Assembly: GCA_000309945.1 (NCBI GenBank) | Contig: CM001633.1 | Span: 4,227,912 to 4,291,911 of the forward strand | Direction: 5' to 3' | Length of the DNA stretch: 64,000 bases | From: Leptolyngbyaceae cyanobacterium JSC-12 | GTDB taxonomy: Bacteria > Cyanobacteriota > Cyanobacteriia > Leptolyngbyales > Leptolyngbyaceae | In this document: positions 27,274 through 36,802 of the stretch, one piece after another | Position numbering within the stretch: the first letter of the stretch is position 1 | Layout of the letters: each line of letters opens with the position of its first letter | The notes under the pieces: generated by a model | Database searches by the model: none | The model's input: only the letters and a program-made list of their open reading frames with translations | Told to the model about the DNA's origin: nothing | Made by a program: the position numbers and the translations under genes

Positions 27274-28593
27274 TTACGAAGTTGCCAACATCACATACCC
27301 CTGGTGTTCTAGTTCAATCAGGCGTTGCTTCACTGTCTCAAAGGCTTCCTCTGCTGTCGTAGGCTGGAGAGTCACAGGATTGAGCGGGCGTAGCATTTTC
27401 CAGTGATGCACAATCGCATTGACAGATTGGGGGCGCTCAAGCAGTAACAGCAAGCAACTGGCAATCAGATTATCCACGTTAATGGGATTATCAGTTTTTT
27501 GCAGATATTGACTGATTTCAAATAACTTGAACTCTGAAATGCAGGAAATTAGCTCTTGCTTGAAGGCATCCGTTTTCAACTGTGGATTGATATAAACTGT
27601 TCCTGCTTGCCATTGCGATTCTGCCCAATCATCTATTGGGGTGTAAGTTTTCCCTTGCCCCGGATGCCCACACCAAATGTCGAGCAGACGATGATAGGGA
27701 TGGAGTAGTTCAAACAGGTGCAGTTGCTCTTCTACAGTTTTATCAGCCAGGGTGAATGCGACTGAAACCGGGAGTTCGGTGAAATCTTTGAACAGTTCTA
27801 CCAGGTTCCATTGCCACCAGTTCACCATGCTGATAAATTCCAGATCGGCCGCTCGCAGAATCGAGAAAAATTCTGGAATGTTAACGCCTTTGTCTCCTCG
27901 TAATAAGTGATTAGCTAGCAGGCGATCGTCATCGGTTTCAAATCCAGGGTGCCAGGTTCTCGATTTCACCAAAACCCCGTCCTTCAGCGATCGCATCACA
28001 TCTCTCACAGCCGATAGTTCAGCTTCGTTGGGTGAGCTATCCATTAGTCCCATCAGAGTGAAGAACTCTTGCGCCTGGTGGAACATTGCTCGTTGCAGGC
28101 GGCTGTGAAAGTTAGCACGAATAATGCCATCTGGTTTGAGGACTGATTTCATGGCTTTCAATCCAACAACGGGATCAGTGAGCAGATACAGCACCTCATC
28201 ACAATTGATATAGTCAAATTCCATGCCCAGGTTGGGCAATTCTTCAATGGTCAGGGCATGAAATTCCGTATTGTCAAATCCGTGATATTTCAAGCGTTCG
28301 CGTGCAAGTTTAACGGATTCTTCTGATAGATCAATCCCAACAATTTTGGCACCCGGATTTGCTTCCGCCAGGATCAACGATTTGTAGCCCGATCCACAGC
28401 CCGCATCCAAAATCACTTTACCGGCTGGTTCGGTCACTTGTTGATTCCGCACATAGTAAGAAGTAACCAGATCATGAATGTAGAGATTCTGGACTTCTCC
28501 TTTGGGCGATCGCTCTAGCGGCACTCTGGGGTAAGGAGCAGTGTCAAATTGTTGGCGGATTTTTTCGAGCAACCCAGCTTTTTGATCATCCAT
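27274..28593 (-). CDS. Class I SAM-dependent methyltransferase with C-terminal extension
   Basis: 439 aa. The methyltransferase core (about 45-190) has motif I VILDAGCGSGYKS, the acidic motif II IVGIDLS and motif post-I/IV FDYINCDEVLY. A second half (about 230-439) of mostly helical sequence ends in a winged-helix-like stretch and is not a known catalytic domain to me. Acceptor specificity cannot be read. It is transcribed divergently from the RfaE2-like gene across 110 bp. Similar large two-domain methyltransferases are common in filamentous cyanobacteria without assigned function. Confidence 0.82.
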   Translation of the reverse strand: MDDQKAGLLEKIRQQFDTAPYPRVPLERSPKGEVQNLYIHDLVTSYYVRNQQVTEPAGKVILDAGCGSGYKSLILAEANPGAKIVGIDLSEESVKLARERLKYHGFDNTEFHALTIEELPNLGMEFDYINCDEVLYLLTDPVVGLKAMKSVLKPDGIIRANFHSRLQRAMFHQAQEFFTLMGLMDSSPNEAELSAVRDVMRSLKDGVLVKSRTWHPGFETDDDRLLANHLLRGDKGVNIPEFFSILRAADLEFISMVNWWQWNLVELFKDFTELPVSVAFTLADKTVEEQLHLFELLHPYHRLLDIWCGHPGQGKTYTPIDDWAESQWQAGTVYINPQLKTDAFKQELISCISEFKLFEISQYLQKTDNPINVDNLIASCLLLLLERPQSVNAIVHHWKMLRPLNPVTLQPTTAEEAFETVKQRLIELEHQGYVMLATS

Positions 28594-28703
28594 GAATGGT
28601 TTCTCCTGTAAACGGTATCCCTGGGTGTGGGATGCTAGATAAGGACTTTATATGTCAATCTTGCCCTTCTGTATAAAGCTTCTATCAAGTTAGGCGCGAT
28701 CGC

Positions 28704-29207
28704 ATGATTTCTGGTGTGTACACGGTTGAGGAACTGCAACAGGCAATCCGTGCAGAGCCACAGTATTGGCGACCCCTCGTTTTTACCAATGGATGTTTTG
28801 ATTTGTTACATGCAGGGCATGTCCGTTACTTGCAGGCAGCAAAGCGACTGGGGCAATCACTGGTGATTGGTCTAAACAGTGACCGATCAGTGCAAACCAT
28901 TAAACCCCAGGCAGCCGGAAAACCCCCTCGTCCAATTGTGCCAGAAGCCCAACGGGCTGAGGTGCTGGCTGCTCTCAAGCCTGTGGATGGAGTTGTCATC
29001 TTTCACGAGAAAACAGCCAGTGAACTGGTTGCAGCCTTGCAGCCAGATGTGTACGTTAAAGGAGGTGATTATAGTTTGGCAACCCTTCCTGAAGCGGCTG
29101 TTGTGCAAACCTATGGCGGACGGGTGGAGTTTGTACAAATCGAAGTCCCTAGTTCTACCTCGGCGATCGTTGAACGAATTTTGGCAACCAGAGGCGATAG
29201 GGTATAG
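28704..29207 (+). CDS. RfaE2/HldE-C-type nucleotidyltransferase
   Basis: 167-aa cytidylyltransferase-fold protein with VFTNGCFDLLHAGHVRYL (HxGH nucleotide-binding motif), the GLNSDRS motif, YVKGGDYS and the closing SSTSAIVERI (ISSTxI signature). In heptose synthesis this domain transfers AMP from ATP to D-glycero-D-manno-heptose 1-phosphate. In bifunctional HldE it is fused to a kinase; here it is stand-alone with no kinase neighbour. Cyanobacterial members may act on other sugar 1-phosphates or alditol phosphates. Start ATG 28704; gun4 follows 67 bases later on the same strand. Confidence 0.88.
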   Translation: MISGVYTVEELQQAIRAEPQYWRPLVFTNGCFDLLHAGHVRYLQAAKRLGQSLVIGLNSDRSVQTIKPQAAGKPPRPIVPEAQRAEVLAALKPVDGVVIFHEKTASELVAALQPDVYVKGGDYSLATLPEAAVVQTYGGRVEFVQIEVPSSTSAIVERILATRGDRV

Positions 29208-29274
29208 GAGGGCAAACACAAACGATTTGACAATTCTGAAGTACTCTCTCTATTTGTCTTGAATCTTATAAGAA

Positions 29275-30054
29275 ATGAGCAGTTTTTCTATCAACTCGTT
29301 TGATTCGACCACAACTCCCAATGCTTTTGAGCAAACAACTGAGGAACTTTTAACCAGGTTAAGATCTACTCCCGAAAAAGGCTTGTTCTCGTTGATTCAA
29401 GAACTGGAAGCTAACGGGGAAGCTGGATTAACGGTTCTTATGAAGCTTCTGCAAGAACGTTGCGGTGATCGCTCTAGTTCTGCCGCAGCATTCAGCCCTG
29501 GGCAAGAACCAGATCTGGTCGCTGGAGCAATTTATCAGGTTTTATTTCGAGCAGAGTCGCCAACCTGTGCCGACTTTTTGCAGACTTACTTCCCAACTGG
29601 GGTGGTGCCGCTGCGATCACAATCCAATATTGACTATCACCCACTACAAATTCTCCTGGCAAAACAAGAATTTCAAGCCGCCGATCAATTAACTCTGCAA
29701 AAACTGTGTGAGCTAGCGGGAGAATCCGCCATGCAACGTAAGTGGATTTATTTTACGGAAGTAAAGCAATTTCCTGCGATCGATTTACAAACCATTGATG
29801 CCTTGTGGCGGGTTCATTCTCAGGGGCAATTTGGCTTCTCGGTTCAACGAGAACTGTGGCTCAGCGTAGGTAAAAACTGGGATAAACTGTGGACAAAAAT
29901 TGGTTGGAAGGATGGCATCAACTGGACTCGCTATCCTCAAGGCTTCACCTGGGATCTGACTGCCCCTAAAGGGCATCTCCCTTTATCAAATCAACTACGG
30001 GGCGTGCGTGTCATGGCATCTCTCATGGCTCATCCAGCCTGGAACCCAGGATAA
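29275..30054 (+). CDS. gun4: Gun4, porphyrin-binding activator of Mg-chelatase
   Basis: Gun4 binds protoporphyrin IX and Mg-protoporphyrin IX and activates the ChlH/ChlD/ChlI magnesium chelatase. The 259 residues comprise the N-terminal helical bundle (about 15-115) and the GUN4 core (about 120-255). Characteristic segments are YFTEVKQFPAIDLQTID, LWRVHSQGQFGFSVQR and the closing GHLPLSNQLRGVRVMASLM. A longer than usual Ser/Thr-rich start precedes the bundle. Full-length architecture and the core match the authentic Gun4 rather than the shorter GUN4-domain proteins fused to kinases. No ChlH, ChlD or ChlI gene is in the window; the chelatase subunit at 46.5 kb is CobN-type. Confidence 0.93.
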   Translation: MSSFSINSFDSTTTPNAFEQTTEELLTRLRSTPEKGLFSLIQELEANGEAGLTVLMKLLQERCGDRSSSAAAFSPGQEPDLVAGAIYQVLFRAESPTCADFLQTYFPTGVVPLRSQSNIDYHPLQILLAKQEFQAADQLTLQKLCELAGESAMQRKWIYFTEVKQFPAIDLQTIDALWRVHSQGQFGFSVQRELWLSVGKNWDKLWTKIGWKDGINWTRYPQGFTWDLTAPKGHLPLSNQLRGVRVMASLMAHPAWNPG

Positions 30055-30229
30055 TTCCCTAGTCAGTATGGCTACTGTATTTCTCTGAACCTGCTCTAAA
30101 AAGTTCCGTATTCTCCCGTGTTTATCGAGCGTTCATCGACTTCAAAGTCAGGGAATGCTTTGTATAGTTAGAAACCTTTCAATGGTACTTCACAGGGATT
30201 CACGCGATACACGGGGGTTACGGATCGGT

Positions 30230-31666
30230 ATGATCAGTCAAGAAAAGCGGTTGTTTTGTCGTCTAGATGGGCTGACTGTATTAGCTCGTGAGCAGCACCG
30301 CATGAAGATAATGGCAGAACTAGGGTTGCTGCACGCTGAGGGCATACCTGTGTTTGAAGAAGCAACCCAAACAGCCGCCCAAGCTCTGGAAATACCCATT
30401 TGCATCTTGGGAGTGATGGAGGCAGAGCGTCTGCGTTTTAAGTCAGCAATTGGGCTATCTCGTCTGGGGTTGATGAATGAACTGGCAACCTCACGCCAGC
30501 TTTCTCGCATAGAATCCTTTTGCACTCATGTGGTGGACAGTCAACAGTCATTGGCGATCGCAGATACCCTTGCTCATCCCGCCTTTGTTAATAGTGTTTT
30601 GGTCTATCAGTACGGCATTCGTGCCTATCTAGGTGTACCGTTAATTGCTTCAAACGGATGCTGCGTGGGCACTTTAGCCGTGATGGATGTTGATCCCCGA
30701 CAATTTGCAGACCGAGATCTGGAGTTTTTACAAGTGATTGCTCGCTGGACAATGAGCGAGTTTGAGCGATCTCAGATGGTTAACTCCAAAACAACCGCAG
30801 CACCAGAGCTCATTCCTCCTGTTCAGCCTGTTTCTGCCAATCTCTCTCTGGCTAATCAACTGCGGGTAGATCTACTCAGCCATCTTGCTCAAGAGTTGCG
30901 AACACCGCTAACATCCGTCATGGGTATGGCAAGCGTCTTGAATCGCGAAATTTACGGTCCGCTCACAAGTAAGCAAAAGGAATACCTCAACATCATTCAC
31001 AACAGCGGGCAGTATTTACTGTCATTAATGAACGAGATTATAGAACTGTCTGAGTTTAAGGAGAGCAATCAGAGTTTAAATCTCAGTTCAGTGGATATTG
31101 AAATGCTGTGCCAGCAAGCAATCAATACCTTAGAGCAGGCAGCCCAACGCCGAGAACAGCAAATTCGGCTTACCGTAGAACCTGGCCGTCGGATTTGGTT
31201 GGTGGACAAGGAAAAAGTCCGGCAAATGCTATATCACCTAATTTTCAATGTTATCCAGGCTTCAACGGCTGGCAGTATCATTCGGCTGCATGTTTCGCGG
31301 CGTGAAGCAACTCTCGATCTGTCAATTTGGGTCTCTCATCCCTGGCTAGGTGAGGGGCTACCCTACGTTGAAATTTACTCTGAAGAACCATCCCTGGTAG
31401 GGGTTGGCGGCAATAGTAAGCCGTATGAGTATGATGAGGGTTATGACTCAATGATGGAAGCGTCAGGATTGGCAGATGACAGTTCCTTTAAAGGCCTTGA
31501 TTTTGAAAGCGATCGCTCGATTGAAACACCTCGCAAAAATCTAGGACTCATGCTAAGTCAGCATTTAGTTGAGTTACATGGTGGGCACATCAGCATACAA
31601 GGCAGTGCTGAATCAGGCTTCCGCTATGTCATTCATCTGCCCCGCCTGACTGAAACAGACGATTAA
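30230..31666 (+). CDS. GAF-domain histidine-kinase-like protein with degenerate H box (probable pseudokinase)
   Basis: A GAF domain (about residues 25-180) is followed by a DHp-like helix pair and a HATPase-like domain. The H box reads [11 protein letters not shown]: the residue before ELRTPL, where the phospho-His should be, is Gln. The N box ([10 protein letters not shown]) is present. The G1 DxGxG is not recognisable (the region reads [10 protein letters not shown]), and the G2-like end is [10 protein letters not shown]. Autophosphorylation is therefore unlikely; the domain may act as a scaffold or regulator. ATG 30230 is used; ATG 30155 and 30182 in the same frame would add 25 or 16 residues without a better ribosome site. 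Its stop overlaps the convergent dtd gene by four bases. Confidence 0.85.
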   Translation: MISQEKRLFCRLDGLTVLAREQHRMKIMAELGLLHAEGIPVFEEATQTAAQALEIPICILGVMEAERLRFKSAIGLSRLGLMNELATSRQLSRIESFCTHVVDSQQSLAIADTLAHPAFVNSVLVYQYGIRAYLGVPLIASNGCCVGTLAVMDVDPRQFADRDLEFLQVIARWTMSEFERSQMVNSKTTAAPELIPPVQPVSANLSLANQLRVDLLSHLAQELRTPLTSVMGMASVLNREIYGPLTSKQKEYLNIIHNSGQYLLSLMNEIIELSEFKESNQSLNLSSVDIEMLCQQAINTLEQAAQRREQQIRLTVEPGRRIWLVDKEKVRQMLYHLIFNVIQASTAGSIIRLHVSRREATLDLSIWVSHPWLGEGLPYVEIYSEEPSLVGVGGNSKPYEYDEGYDSMMEASGLADDSSFKGLDFESDRSIETPRKNLGLMLSQHLVELHGGHISIQGSAESGFRYVIHLPRLTETDD

Positions 31667-32121
31667 GCAGTTGACTCTGCCTCGCGTTCCAGGAAAATCG
31701 TCACTGGTCCATCATTCTCAATCGTCACCTGCATCATGGCACCAAACTGACCCGTTGCTACTTTTAAGCCACTTGCTCGCAGCTTTTCAACAAATCGCTC
31801 ATATAGCATTTCTGCCAGTTGGGGTGTTGCTGCACGCTCAAAGGAAGGACGACGGCCTTTGCGACAATCCCCGTACAACGTGAATTGGCTAATGACCAGC
31901 AGTTCCCCTGCAATCTCCTGAACTGAGCAGTCAAATCGCCCTCCTTCGCTAGCCGGAAACAGACGCAGTTCCAAACATTTGCGAGTCATCCAATTCAGTT
32001 CCGCCTCAGTATCGGTATCAGAAATGCCTACCAGCAAATTTAGCCCTCGCCCAATTTTGCCAACAACATGCCCATCGACACTCACTTGAGACGATTTGAC
32101 TCGTTGAACTACAACACGCAT
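31663..32121 (-). CDS. dtd: D-aminoacyl-tRNA deacylase
   Basis: Dtd hydrolyses D-amino acids (and glycine from mischarged tRNA-Ala) off tRNA. The 152-residue protein shows the full family pattern: MRVVVQRV start, the catalytic SQFTLYGD with the conserved Ser-Gln, RPSF, and the C-terminal NDGPVT motif that provides the cross-dimer Gly-cisPro region (MMQV...[10 protein letters not shown]). Start ATG 32121. It is tail-to-tail with the GAF pseudokinase and overlaps it by four bases. Confidence 0.97.
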   Translation of the reverse strand: MRVVVQRVKSSQVSVDGHVVGKIGRGLNLLVGISDTDTEAELNWMTRKCLELRLFPASEGGRFDCSVQEIAGELLVISQFTLYGDCRKGRRPSFERAATPQLAEMLYERFVEKLRASGLKVATGQFGAMMQVTIENDGPVTIFLEREAESTA

Positions 32122-32192
32122 TTTTCAACTTGCCTCCTCATCTCCCTTACCACCTGACTTCTGGCTCCTGGTCCCCGACTCACCAATTACCC

Positions 32193-32444
32193 CTAAACCC
32201 CTATCTTGGATGATTCCATCTCTTGAAGAGATTGCCACCCTGCCTGCCAAAGAGATCTGTCTTTGAGTTGGCTAGCGTTCACCCAAAACCGCACATTGGG
32301 ATCGCAGGCCGCAACCATTTCAGCAAATACCCATCGTCCCTGATTTTTGCGATTCACTACCTGAAAATGACGCCAGCCATCTACTTTGGTTTGAGCAGTC
32401 CATTTTGAACCCACTAGATGTGGAAACTTTTGCTTGCGCTGCAT
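32193..32444 (-). CDS. Small Trp-rich conserved protein (TIGR02450 type)
   Basis: 83 residues rich in Trp and basic residues, with the family signature KWT...GWRHF near the start, then RWVFAEMVAACD and a final WQAGW. This is a widespread small bacterial family without known function. ATG 32444 is the only start that retains the N-terminal basic segment. It lies just upstream of dtd on the same strand, separated by a C/T-rich degenerate repeat stretch (about 32145-32205). Confidence 0.8.
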   Translation of the reverse strand: MQRKQKFPHLVGSKWTAQTKVDGWRHFQVVNRKNQGRWVFAEMVAACDPNVRFWVNASQLKDRSLWQAGWQSLQEMESSKIGV

Positions 32445-32663
32445 AGGCTCCTTATTGGCGATCCCTGTTTCCTATTTTGTAAGATACTATTCTGCAAGAT
32501 GGGGATCTTTATTCAGACACTAGCTGCATCAGACACTAGCTGCCGATTCTCCACGCAAACCCAACTATCTTCACAAGAAGTTGGCAGAGGCATATGCTGC
32601 AAAATCTAAAACATCGGCTTAAATAGCATCAACTTCTCGATAGCTAATTTTTGGCATCGCATT

Positions 32664-33452
32664 ATGAAATTGCAACTCCTTCCCATCGCCACCCTGGTGA
32701 CTTCGTTTAGCTTCGCACTTCCGGCTTATAGCGAAAACATTGAACATACTCGCCAACTGTTATCAACGCGGTACTGCCCTCAATGCGATTTGAGTCGGGC
32801 TGGGCTGGTTTTTGCGGATCTGGCTGGGGCAAATCTGATGCAAGCTAATTTAGTGCAGGCAAATTTGAGCCGAGCAAATTTGCAAGGAGCCGATTTGCGA
32901 GGAGCGAATCTGGTTGGGGTGTCGTTGAATGGTGCCATTTTGGTGGGAGCACGGCTGGATGGAGCTAATTTAACTGGCGCTGATTTGCGGGGAGCCTATT
33001 TAACTGGAGCCAGTTTGCAGGGGGCGGTTACGGAAGGAGCATATTTGCAGGGGGCAGTTGGCTTAACAGCGAATATTGGGAAGGTTGAGGATTTTTATCG
33101 GTGGGCAATTGAAGATGAACGGCAGAAAAACTATGTGTCTGCGGCAAATAACTTTACCCAGGTGATTGAGCGTAAGCCTGACTTTGCACCAGCATTTATT
33201 GGTCGATCTGCAGCGCGTTTGCAGGGGGGAGATTTAAAGGGGGCGATCGCTGATGCCCGCCGTGCCGAAAGCCTTTTTGCCGCCCAGGGAGATGCTGCAA
33301 ACGCTGAAATTGCCAACAAAATAGCAACGGCGCTGGAGAAGCCACCAGAGGAACGCCCCAAGAAGGGAGGTGGGTTTGGTAACTTCTTAGTAGGGCTCCT
33401 GGGTGGTGCGCTCCAGCTATTTCTTACCCGATTTCCAATTCCGTTCTTTTAG
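32664..33452 (+). CDS. Exported pentapeptide-repeat protein with TPR-like segment
   Basis: A signal peptide (LLPIATLVTSFSFALPAYS-E) is followed by a CPQCDLSRAGL opening and about 80 residues of A(N/D)LxxA pentapeptide repeats (about 45-130). A TPR-like pair (about 138-215; FTQVIERKPDFAPAFIGRS) comes next, then a Gly-rich hydrophobic tail. The CxxC...L(S)x(A/T)xL opening is a recurring feature of cyanobacterial exported pentapeptide proteins. Predicted location is lumen or periplasm. The gene ends two bases before the convergent DUF4347 gene stop. Function unknown. Confidence 0.85.
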   Translation: MKLQLLPIATLVTSFSFALPAYSENIEHTRQLLSTRYCPQCDLSRAGLVFADLAGANLMQANLVQANLSRANLQGADLRGANLVGVSLNGAILVGARLDGANLTGADLRGAYLTGASLQGAVTEGAYLQGAVGLTANIGKVEDFYRWAIEDERQKNYVSAANNFTQVIERKPDFAPAFIGRSAARLQGGDLKGAIADARRAESLFAAQGDAANAEIANKIATALEKPPEERPKKGGGFGNFLVGLLGGALQLFLTRFPIPFF

Positions 33453-33454
33453 TG

Positions 33455-35617
33455 TCAAGCCAGAATATCCCAGGCTCCAGCAACTGTATTGATGACTACG
33501 GTTCCAGTATAAGCAGCATTATCCAACATCCAAACTGCATCTTGCCCGGTGGTGTAGTTGCGCACGATCAGGTCGGGGGTGCCGTTACCGTCCAGGTCTT
33601 GTTTGTCTAATAATGCCCAACCTGCTCCATTGCTTGGAATAGCAACATTAATGGCATTGACAAAACTGCCGCTGTTCAGTTTCCAAATGGAGATTTCTCC
33701 CGTGGAATAGTTGCGCCAGAGTAAATCGGGCTGAGTGTCGTTATCAAACCGATCCAGGTAGTAAGGAACCCATTGCGTGGGTAGGGTGGGAAGCGTAATC
33801 GTACCAGCAATCGTGGTGGAATTCATCAGCCAAAACTCATTGGTGCCCGTATTCGCATTGCGCCAGAGAATATCGGCAAAGCCATCATTGTTGACATCTT
33901 CTACTCCGCCAATAAACCAGTCCCGCGATCGCGCTGGTAAAAGACCAGTAGCAAACAGATTGACACCACTCATTAACCAAAAAGCCGTAGTTTCAAGCTT
34001 ATTAGAGCGCCAGAGAATATCGGGGGTTCCGTTCAAATCCAAGTCTTTGACCCCTACAACACGCCAATCTGTTTTTGGTCCGGTTGATGGTAGATAAACC
34101 CCTGTCATCAGCGTGGTACCTTGGATCAGCCAGAGGGCATTTTCGCCTGTAATCGGGTTATGCCAGAGCAAATCGGCTTGATTGTTGCCATCAAAATCTG
34201 CCAAATCAACCAACTGCCATCCATAGCCTAGTGCTCCAAGGGTGATAGTATTGAGCACCGTACTTCCCTGCATCAGGTGCAGATTGACCGGACCACCTAA
34301 AAGATCGTACTGGATTAAGTCGGATGTCCCATTGCCATCGTAGTCTGTCTTAGAAGCTGGCATTGGGTTGCGTAAGGCGGTAATGTAGGTGGAATTTGTG
34401 CCCCCATTAGGAAGCCCCAAGCTTCCAGCGGTATTGACGCTATATTGAGCGGCTGTAGCAATTTGGGTATTGTCTCCTAAAAATTCCACGATGCCGGTTG
34501 CGCCGTTGTTAGGTGCGGTGGTAAGAGTCACAGTAGCGGCTGCCCCAAACGTACCAGGAGTGGCATCCCAATTCACTGAATGAATAGAACTAATGCCAGT
34601 GGAACTACTATCTACCCAGACTACATCTGTTGCCGCAAAATCACCTTGATTCGGTGGGTTAAGCCATTGCACATACGAGCCTTGTACCTGCAATGCCAGG
34701 TTCCAGGCTGCATCGCCCGCAGAGGGTAAAGGATTATAAGTTAAGTCTTCGGTGGGGATAGCAGTTGTACCGCCAATGGTGATAATCGTGCCTGCTTTGA
34801 AGAAGGGGGCGATCGCAGCTAAATTTTGAAATCGATAAACTCCAAACTTGCCGTTGGTTGCTGCTGTGGAATCTCCGAAGTAAAGACTTTCAAGTTGAGC
34901 CGCTGTTTGATCAATCGTTAGCACAAACTCAATGTATTCCGTATTATCAAAGGTTCCTGCTCGGCGGAACTCGTTGATCAAGATAGGCCCGCTTAACGTA
35001 CCGCGATAGTGAGTAAGAGCATCCAGTTGAAATGGCAACTCAGCCTCAATCGCTCCTTGCTGATATTCCAGGCTCCAGTTTCCCCCTTGACCTGTGACAT
35101 CAGTAGAGGCGGCCACATCTGCCTGGGTTAATTGGCTGAGAATCTGCACAAACGCCCGACCCCAATCTCCCTCGGCAACATTGCAGCCATATAACAGAAT
35201 ATCAGCATCCTCGGTGAGGGCATTTGCCCATGACTGGAGTGCCTGGGAATAGGTTGGAAGATTATCGAGCGATAGCCCATTCCGGCCGATTTGTAGGCTT
35301 CCCGACGCTCCATGAGACACAATATGCAAACTGGAAAGATCGCGACGCCCTGAGAGGGTTGTAGTGATCTGGGCGATCGCGTCTTGAGTTGAATCAAGAA
35401 TGTGGACTTCTGTTCCTGGAGCCGCAGCCGCTAGCGTGGAATAATCCCCAACAGTGGAATCAATAAAAAGCAGGGAGGACGCTCGAAACGGTGCAAGCGA
35501 ATCTAATGTCGAGGTTGTTGTAGAAGACAAGGGCGCTTGCAACGATGCGAAAGTTGCGTCCAGAGGAATAGTTGAACTTAGGAGTGCGCTGTTTGAGGTT
35601 AATGATTGAGCATTCAT
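33455..35617 (-). CDS. DUF4347 protein with C-terminal FG-GAP/VCBS repeats
   Basis: About 720 aa. Residues about 45-205 form a DUF4347 domain (LHIVSHGASGSLQ...DILLYGCNVAEG), a caspase-like-looking fold widespread at the front of giant secreted cyanobacterial proteins. The middle is an Asn/Thr-rich beta region. The last 290 residues hold six FG-GAP-type repeats with Ca-binding-like D-x-D-x-N-G-x-x-D motifs (DYDGNGTSD, DFDGNNQAD, DLDLNGTPD, DVNNDGFAD, RFDNDTQPD, DLDGNGTPD), predicting a beta-propeller. No N-terminal signal peptide is visible, as usual for type-I-secreted DUF4347 proteins. ATG 35617 (AGGTG seven bases before) is preferred over TTG 35695. Confidence 0.87.
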   Translation of the reverse strand: MNAQSLTSNSALLSSTIPLDATFASLQAPLSSTTTSTLDSLAPFRASSLLFIDSTVGDYSTLAAAAPGTEVHILDSTQDAIAQITTTLSGRRDLSSLHIVSHGASGSLQIGRNGLSLDNLPTYSQALQSWANALTEDADILLYGCNVAEGDWGRAFVQILSQLTQADVAASTDVTGQGGNWSLEYQQGAIEAELPFQLDALTHYRGTLSGPILINEFRRAGTFDNTEYIEFVLTIDQTAAQLESLYFGDSTAATNGKFGVYRFQNLAAIAPFFKAGTIITIGGTTAIPTEDLTYNPLPSAGDAAWNLALQVQGSYVQWLNPPNQGDFAATDVVWVDSSSTGISSIHSVNWDATPGTFGAAATVTLTTAPNNGATGIVEFLGDNTQIATAAQYSVNTAGSLGLPNGGTNSTYITALRNPMPASKTDYDGNGTSDLIQYDLLGGPVNLHLMQGSTVLNTITLGALGYGWQLVDLADFDGNNQADLLWHNPITGENALWLIQGTTLMTGVYLPSTGPKTDWRVVGVKDLDLNGTPDILWRSNKLETTAFWLMSGVNLFATGLLPARSRDWFIGGVEDVNNDGFADILWRNANTGTNEFWLMNSTTIAGTITLPTLPTQWVPYYLDRFDNDTQPDLLWRNYSTGEISIWKLNSGSFVNAINVAIPSNGAGWALLDKQDLDGNGTPDLIVRNYTTGQDAVWMLDNAAYTGTVVINTVAGAWDILA

Positions 35618-36075
35618 AAAGGCACCTGGCGCGATCGCATCAGGACAAGATTGCTCTTGCAGAATGCCCAGACAACCTCTAACATTTCTGAGCAAAAATT
35701 CGTAAGTTTTTCATAAACCAGGGAACTTTATTCCGTAAGCACACGGTCAAGCCTGCTGGAATTCAGAGCAACTTAAGGAATAAGAGGGATTTGTGCTATC
35801 CTCGCCCTCCAAGCCCCAACCACTCTCCCAAGTTTGGGAAGGGGAGTGGGGGTAAGGGCTTAGAAGAACCTCCAAAGACCGAAGTCATTAAATCCATGAT
35901 CCTCGGCTCTTACCAATTAAATAGATCTCTGAAAAAGTCTTAGTCAAAATCGTTATGACTATGATATAGTTGTAGCTGTTGGTAAGTATTTGTCGCTATT
36001 GATTCTTATTGAGCACATTAGGCGACTGATGCTTTGAAGTGAAAGACGCACTTACTATAAGGAGGCTACTATCTC
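35618..36075. promoter_or_regulatory. Intergenic region upstream of 2-Cys peroxiredoxin
   Basis: No gene. It contains a REP-like long hairpin (35811-35861, listed separately) and an inverted repeat TAGTCA-N9-TGACTA at 35941-35961. The latter overlaps a TATGAT (35960-35965) that could be the -10 element of the peroxiredoxin gene. AAGGAGG just before 36070 is a strong ribosome-binding site for ATG 36076. Confidence 0.4.
35811..35861. repeat. REP-like palindromic hairpin
   Basis: AAGCCC and GGGCTT close an imperfect inner stem, CCACTC..CCCAA against TTGGG..GAGTGG with loop GT, spanning 51 bases. Its C/G-rich palindromic form resembles dispersed extragenic palindromes of filamentous cyanobacteria. 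No second copy was noticed in the window. Confidence 0.55.
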
Positions 36076-36672
36076 ATGCATCAAGATGGATGCTTGCGCG
36101 TTGGGCAATCTGCTCCTGACTTTACTGCAACGGCTGTTGTAGATCAGGAGTTCAAAACGATCAAACTTTCCGATTATCGCGGTAAGTATGTGGTTCTATT
36201 TTTCTATCCCCTAGACTTTACCTTTGTTTGCCCAACTGAAATCACCGCATTCAGCGATCGCTACGAGGAATTCAAGAGCATCAACACCGAGATTTTAGGA
36301 GTTTCCGTTGATAGCGAATTTTCTCATCTTGCCTGGATTCAAACTGATCGCAAATCTGGCGGTGTTGGCGACCTAAACTATCCTCTGGTGTCTGACATCA
36401 AGAAAGAAATCAGCAGTGCTTACAATGTGCTGACTGACGAAGGTATTGCCCTGCGCGGCTTGTTCATCATTGACAAAGATGGTGTAATTCAGCATTCAAC
36501 CATCAATAACCTCGCTTTTGGTCGCAGCGTAGATGAAACTTTGCGGACTCTGCAAGCGATCCAATACGTGCAGTCTCACCCGGATGAAGTATGCCCTGCT
36601 GGTTGGAAACCCGGCGACGCAACCATGAACCCTGACCCTGTGAAGTCAAAGGATTACTTCGCGGCTGTGTAG
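36076..36672 (+). CDS. Typical 2-Cys peroxiredoxin
   Basis: Thiol peroxidase that reduces H2O2 and alkyl hydroperoxides; recycled in cyanobacteria by NTRC or thioredoxins. 198 aa with peroxidatic Cys52 in FTFVCPTE and resolving Cys173 in EVCPAGW. The GGVG motif (95-98) and C-terminal DYF mark the overoxidation-sensitive class. Strong Shine-Dalgarno AAGGAGG precedes ATG 36076. A strong terminator follows, so it is probably monocistronic. NTRC, its likely reductant, is encoded in this window at 13.4 kb. Confidence 0.97.
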   Translation: MHQDGCLRVGQSAPDFTATAVVDQEFKTIKLSDYRGKYVVLFFYPLDFTFVCPTEITAFSDRYEEFKSINTEILGVSVDSEFSHLAWIQTDRKSGGVGDLNYPLVSDIKKEISSAYNVLTDEGIALRGLFIIDKDGVIQHSTINNLAFGRSVDETLRTLQAIQYVQSHPDEVCPAGWKPGDATMNPDPVKSKDYFAAV

Positions 36673-36695
36673 CTGTGGCAACCTTCTAGCTTGAG

Positions 36696-36724
36696 AGGGT
36701 GGGCAGATTGCTCACCCTTTTTTT
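36696..36724 (+). terminator. Rho-independent terminator of the peroxiredoxin gene
   Basis: AGGGTGGGCA (36696-36705) pairs with TGCTCACCCT (36709-36718) with one G-T wobble, a 3-base loop, and a run of T residues directly after. Classic intrinsic terminator, 24 bases past the stop codon. Confidence 0.9.
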
Positions 36725-36802
36725 GGGTCTTTTGCGGAATTTTAAGTTAAGATCTGTAAAGAAAGTTTGATTCAAAATTGGAATTTCTTCTAAGTGACTT
36801 CC

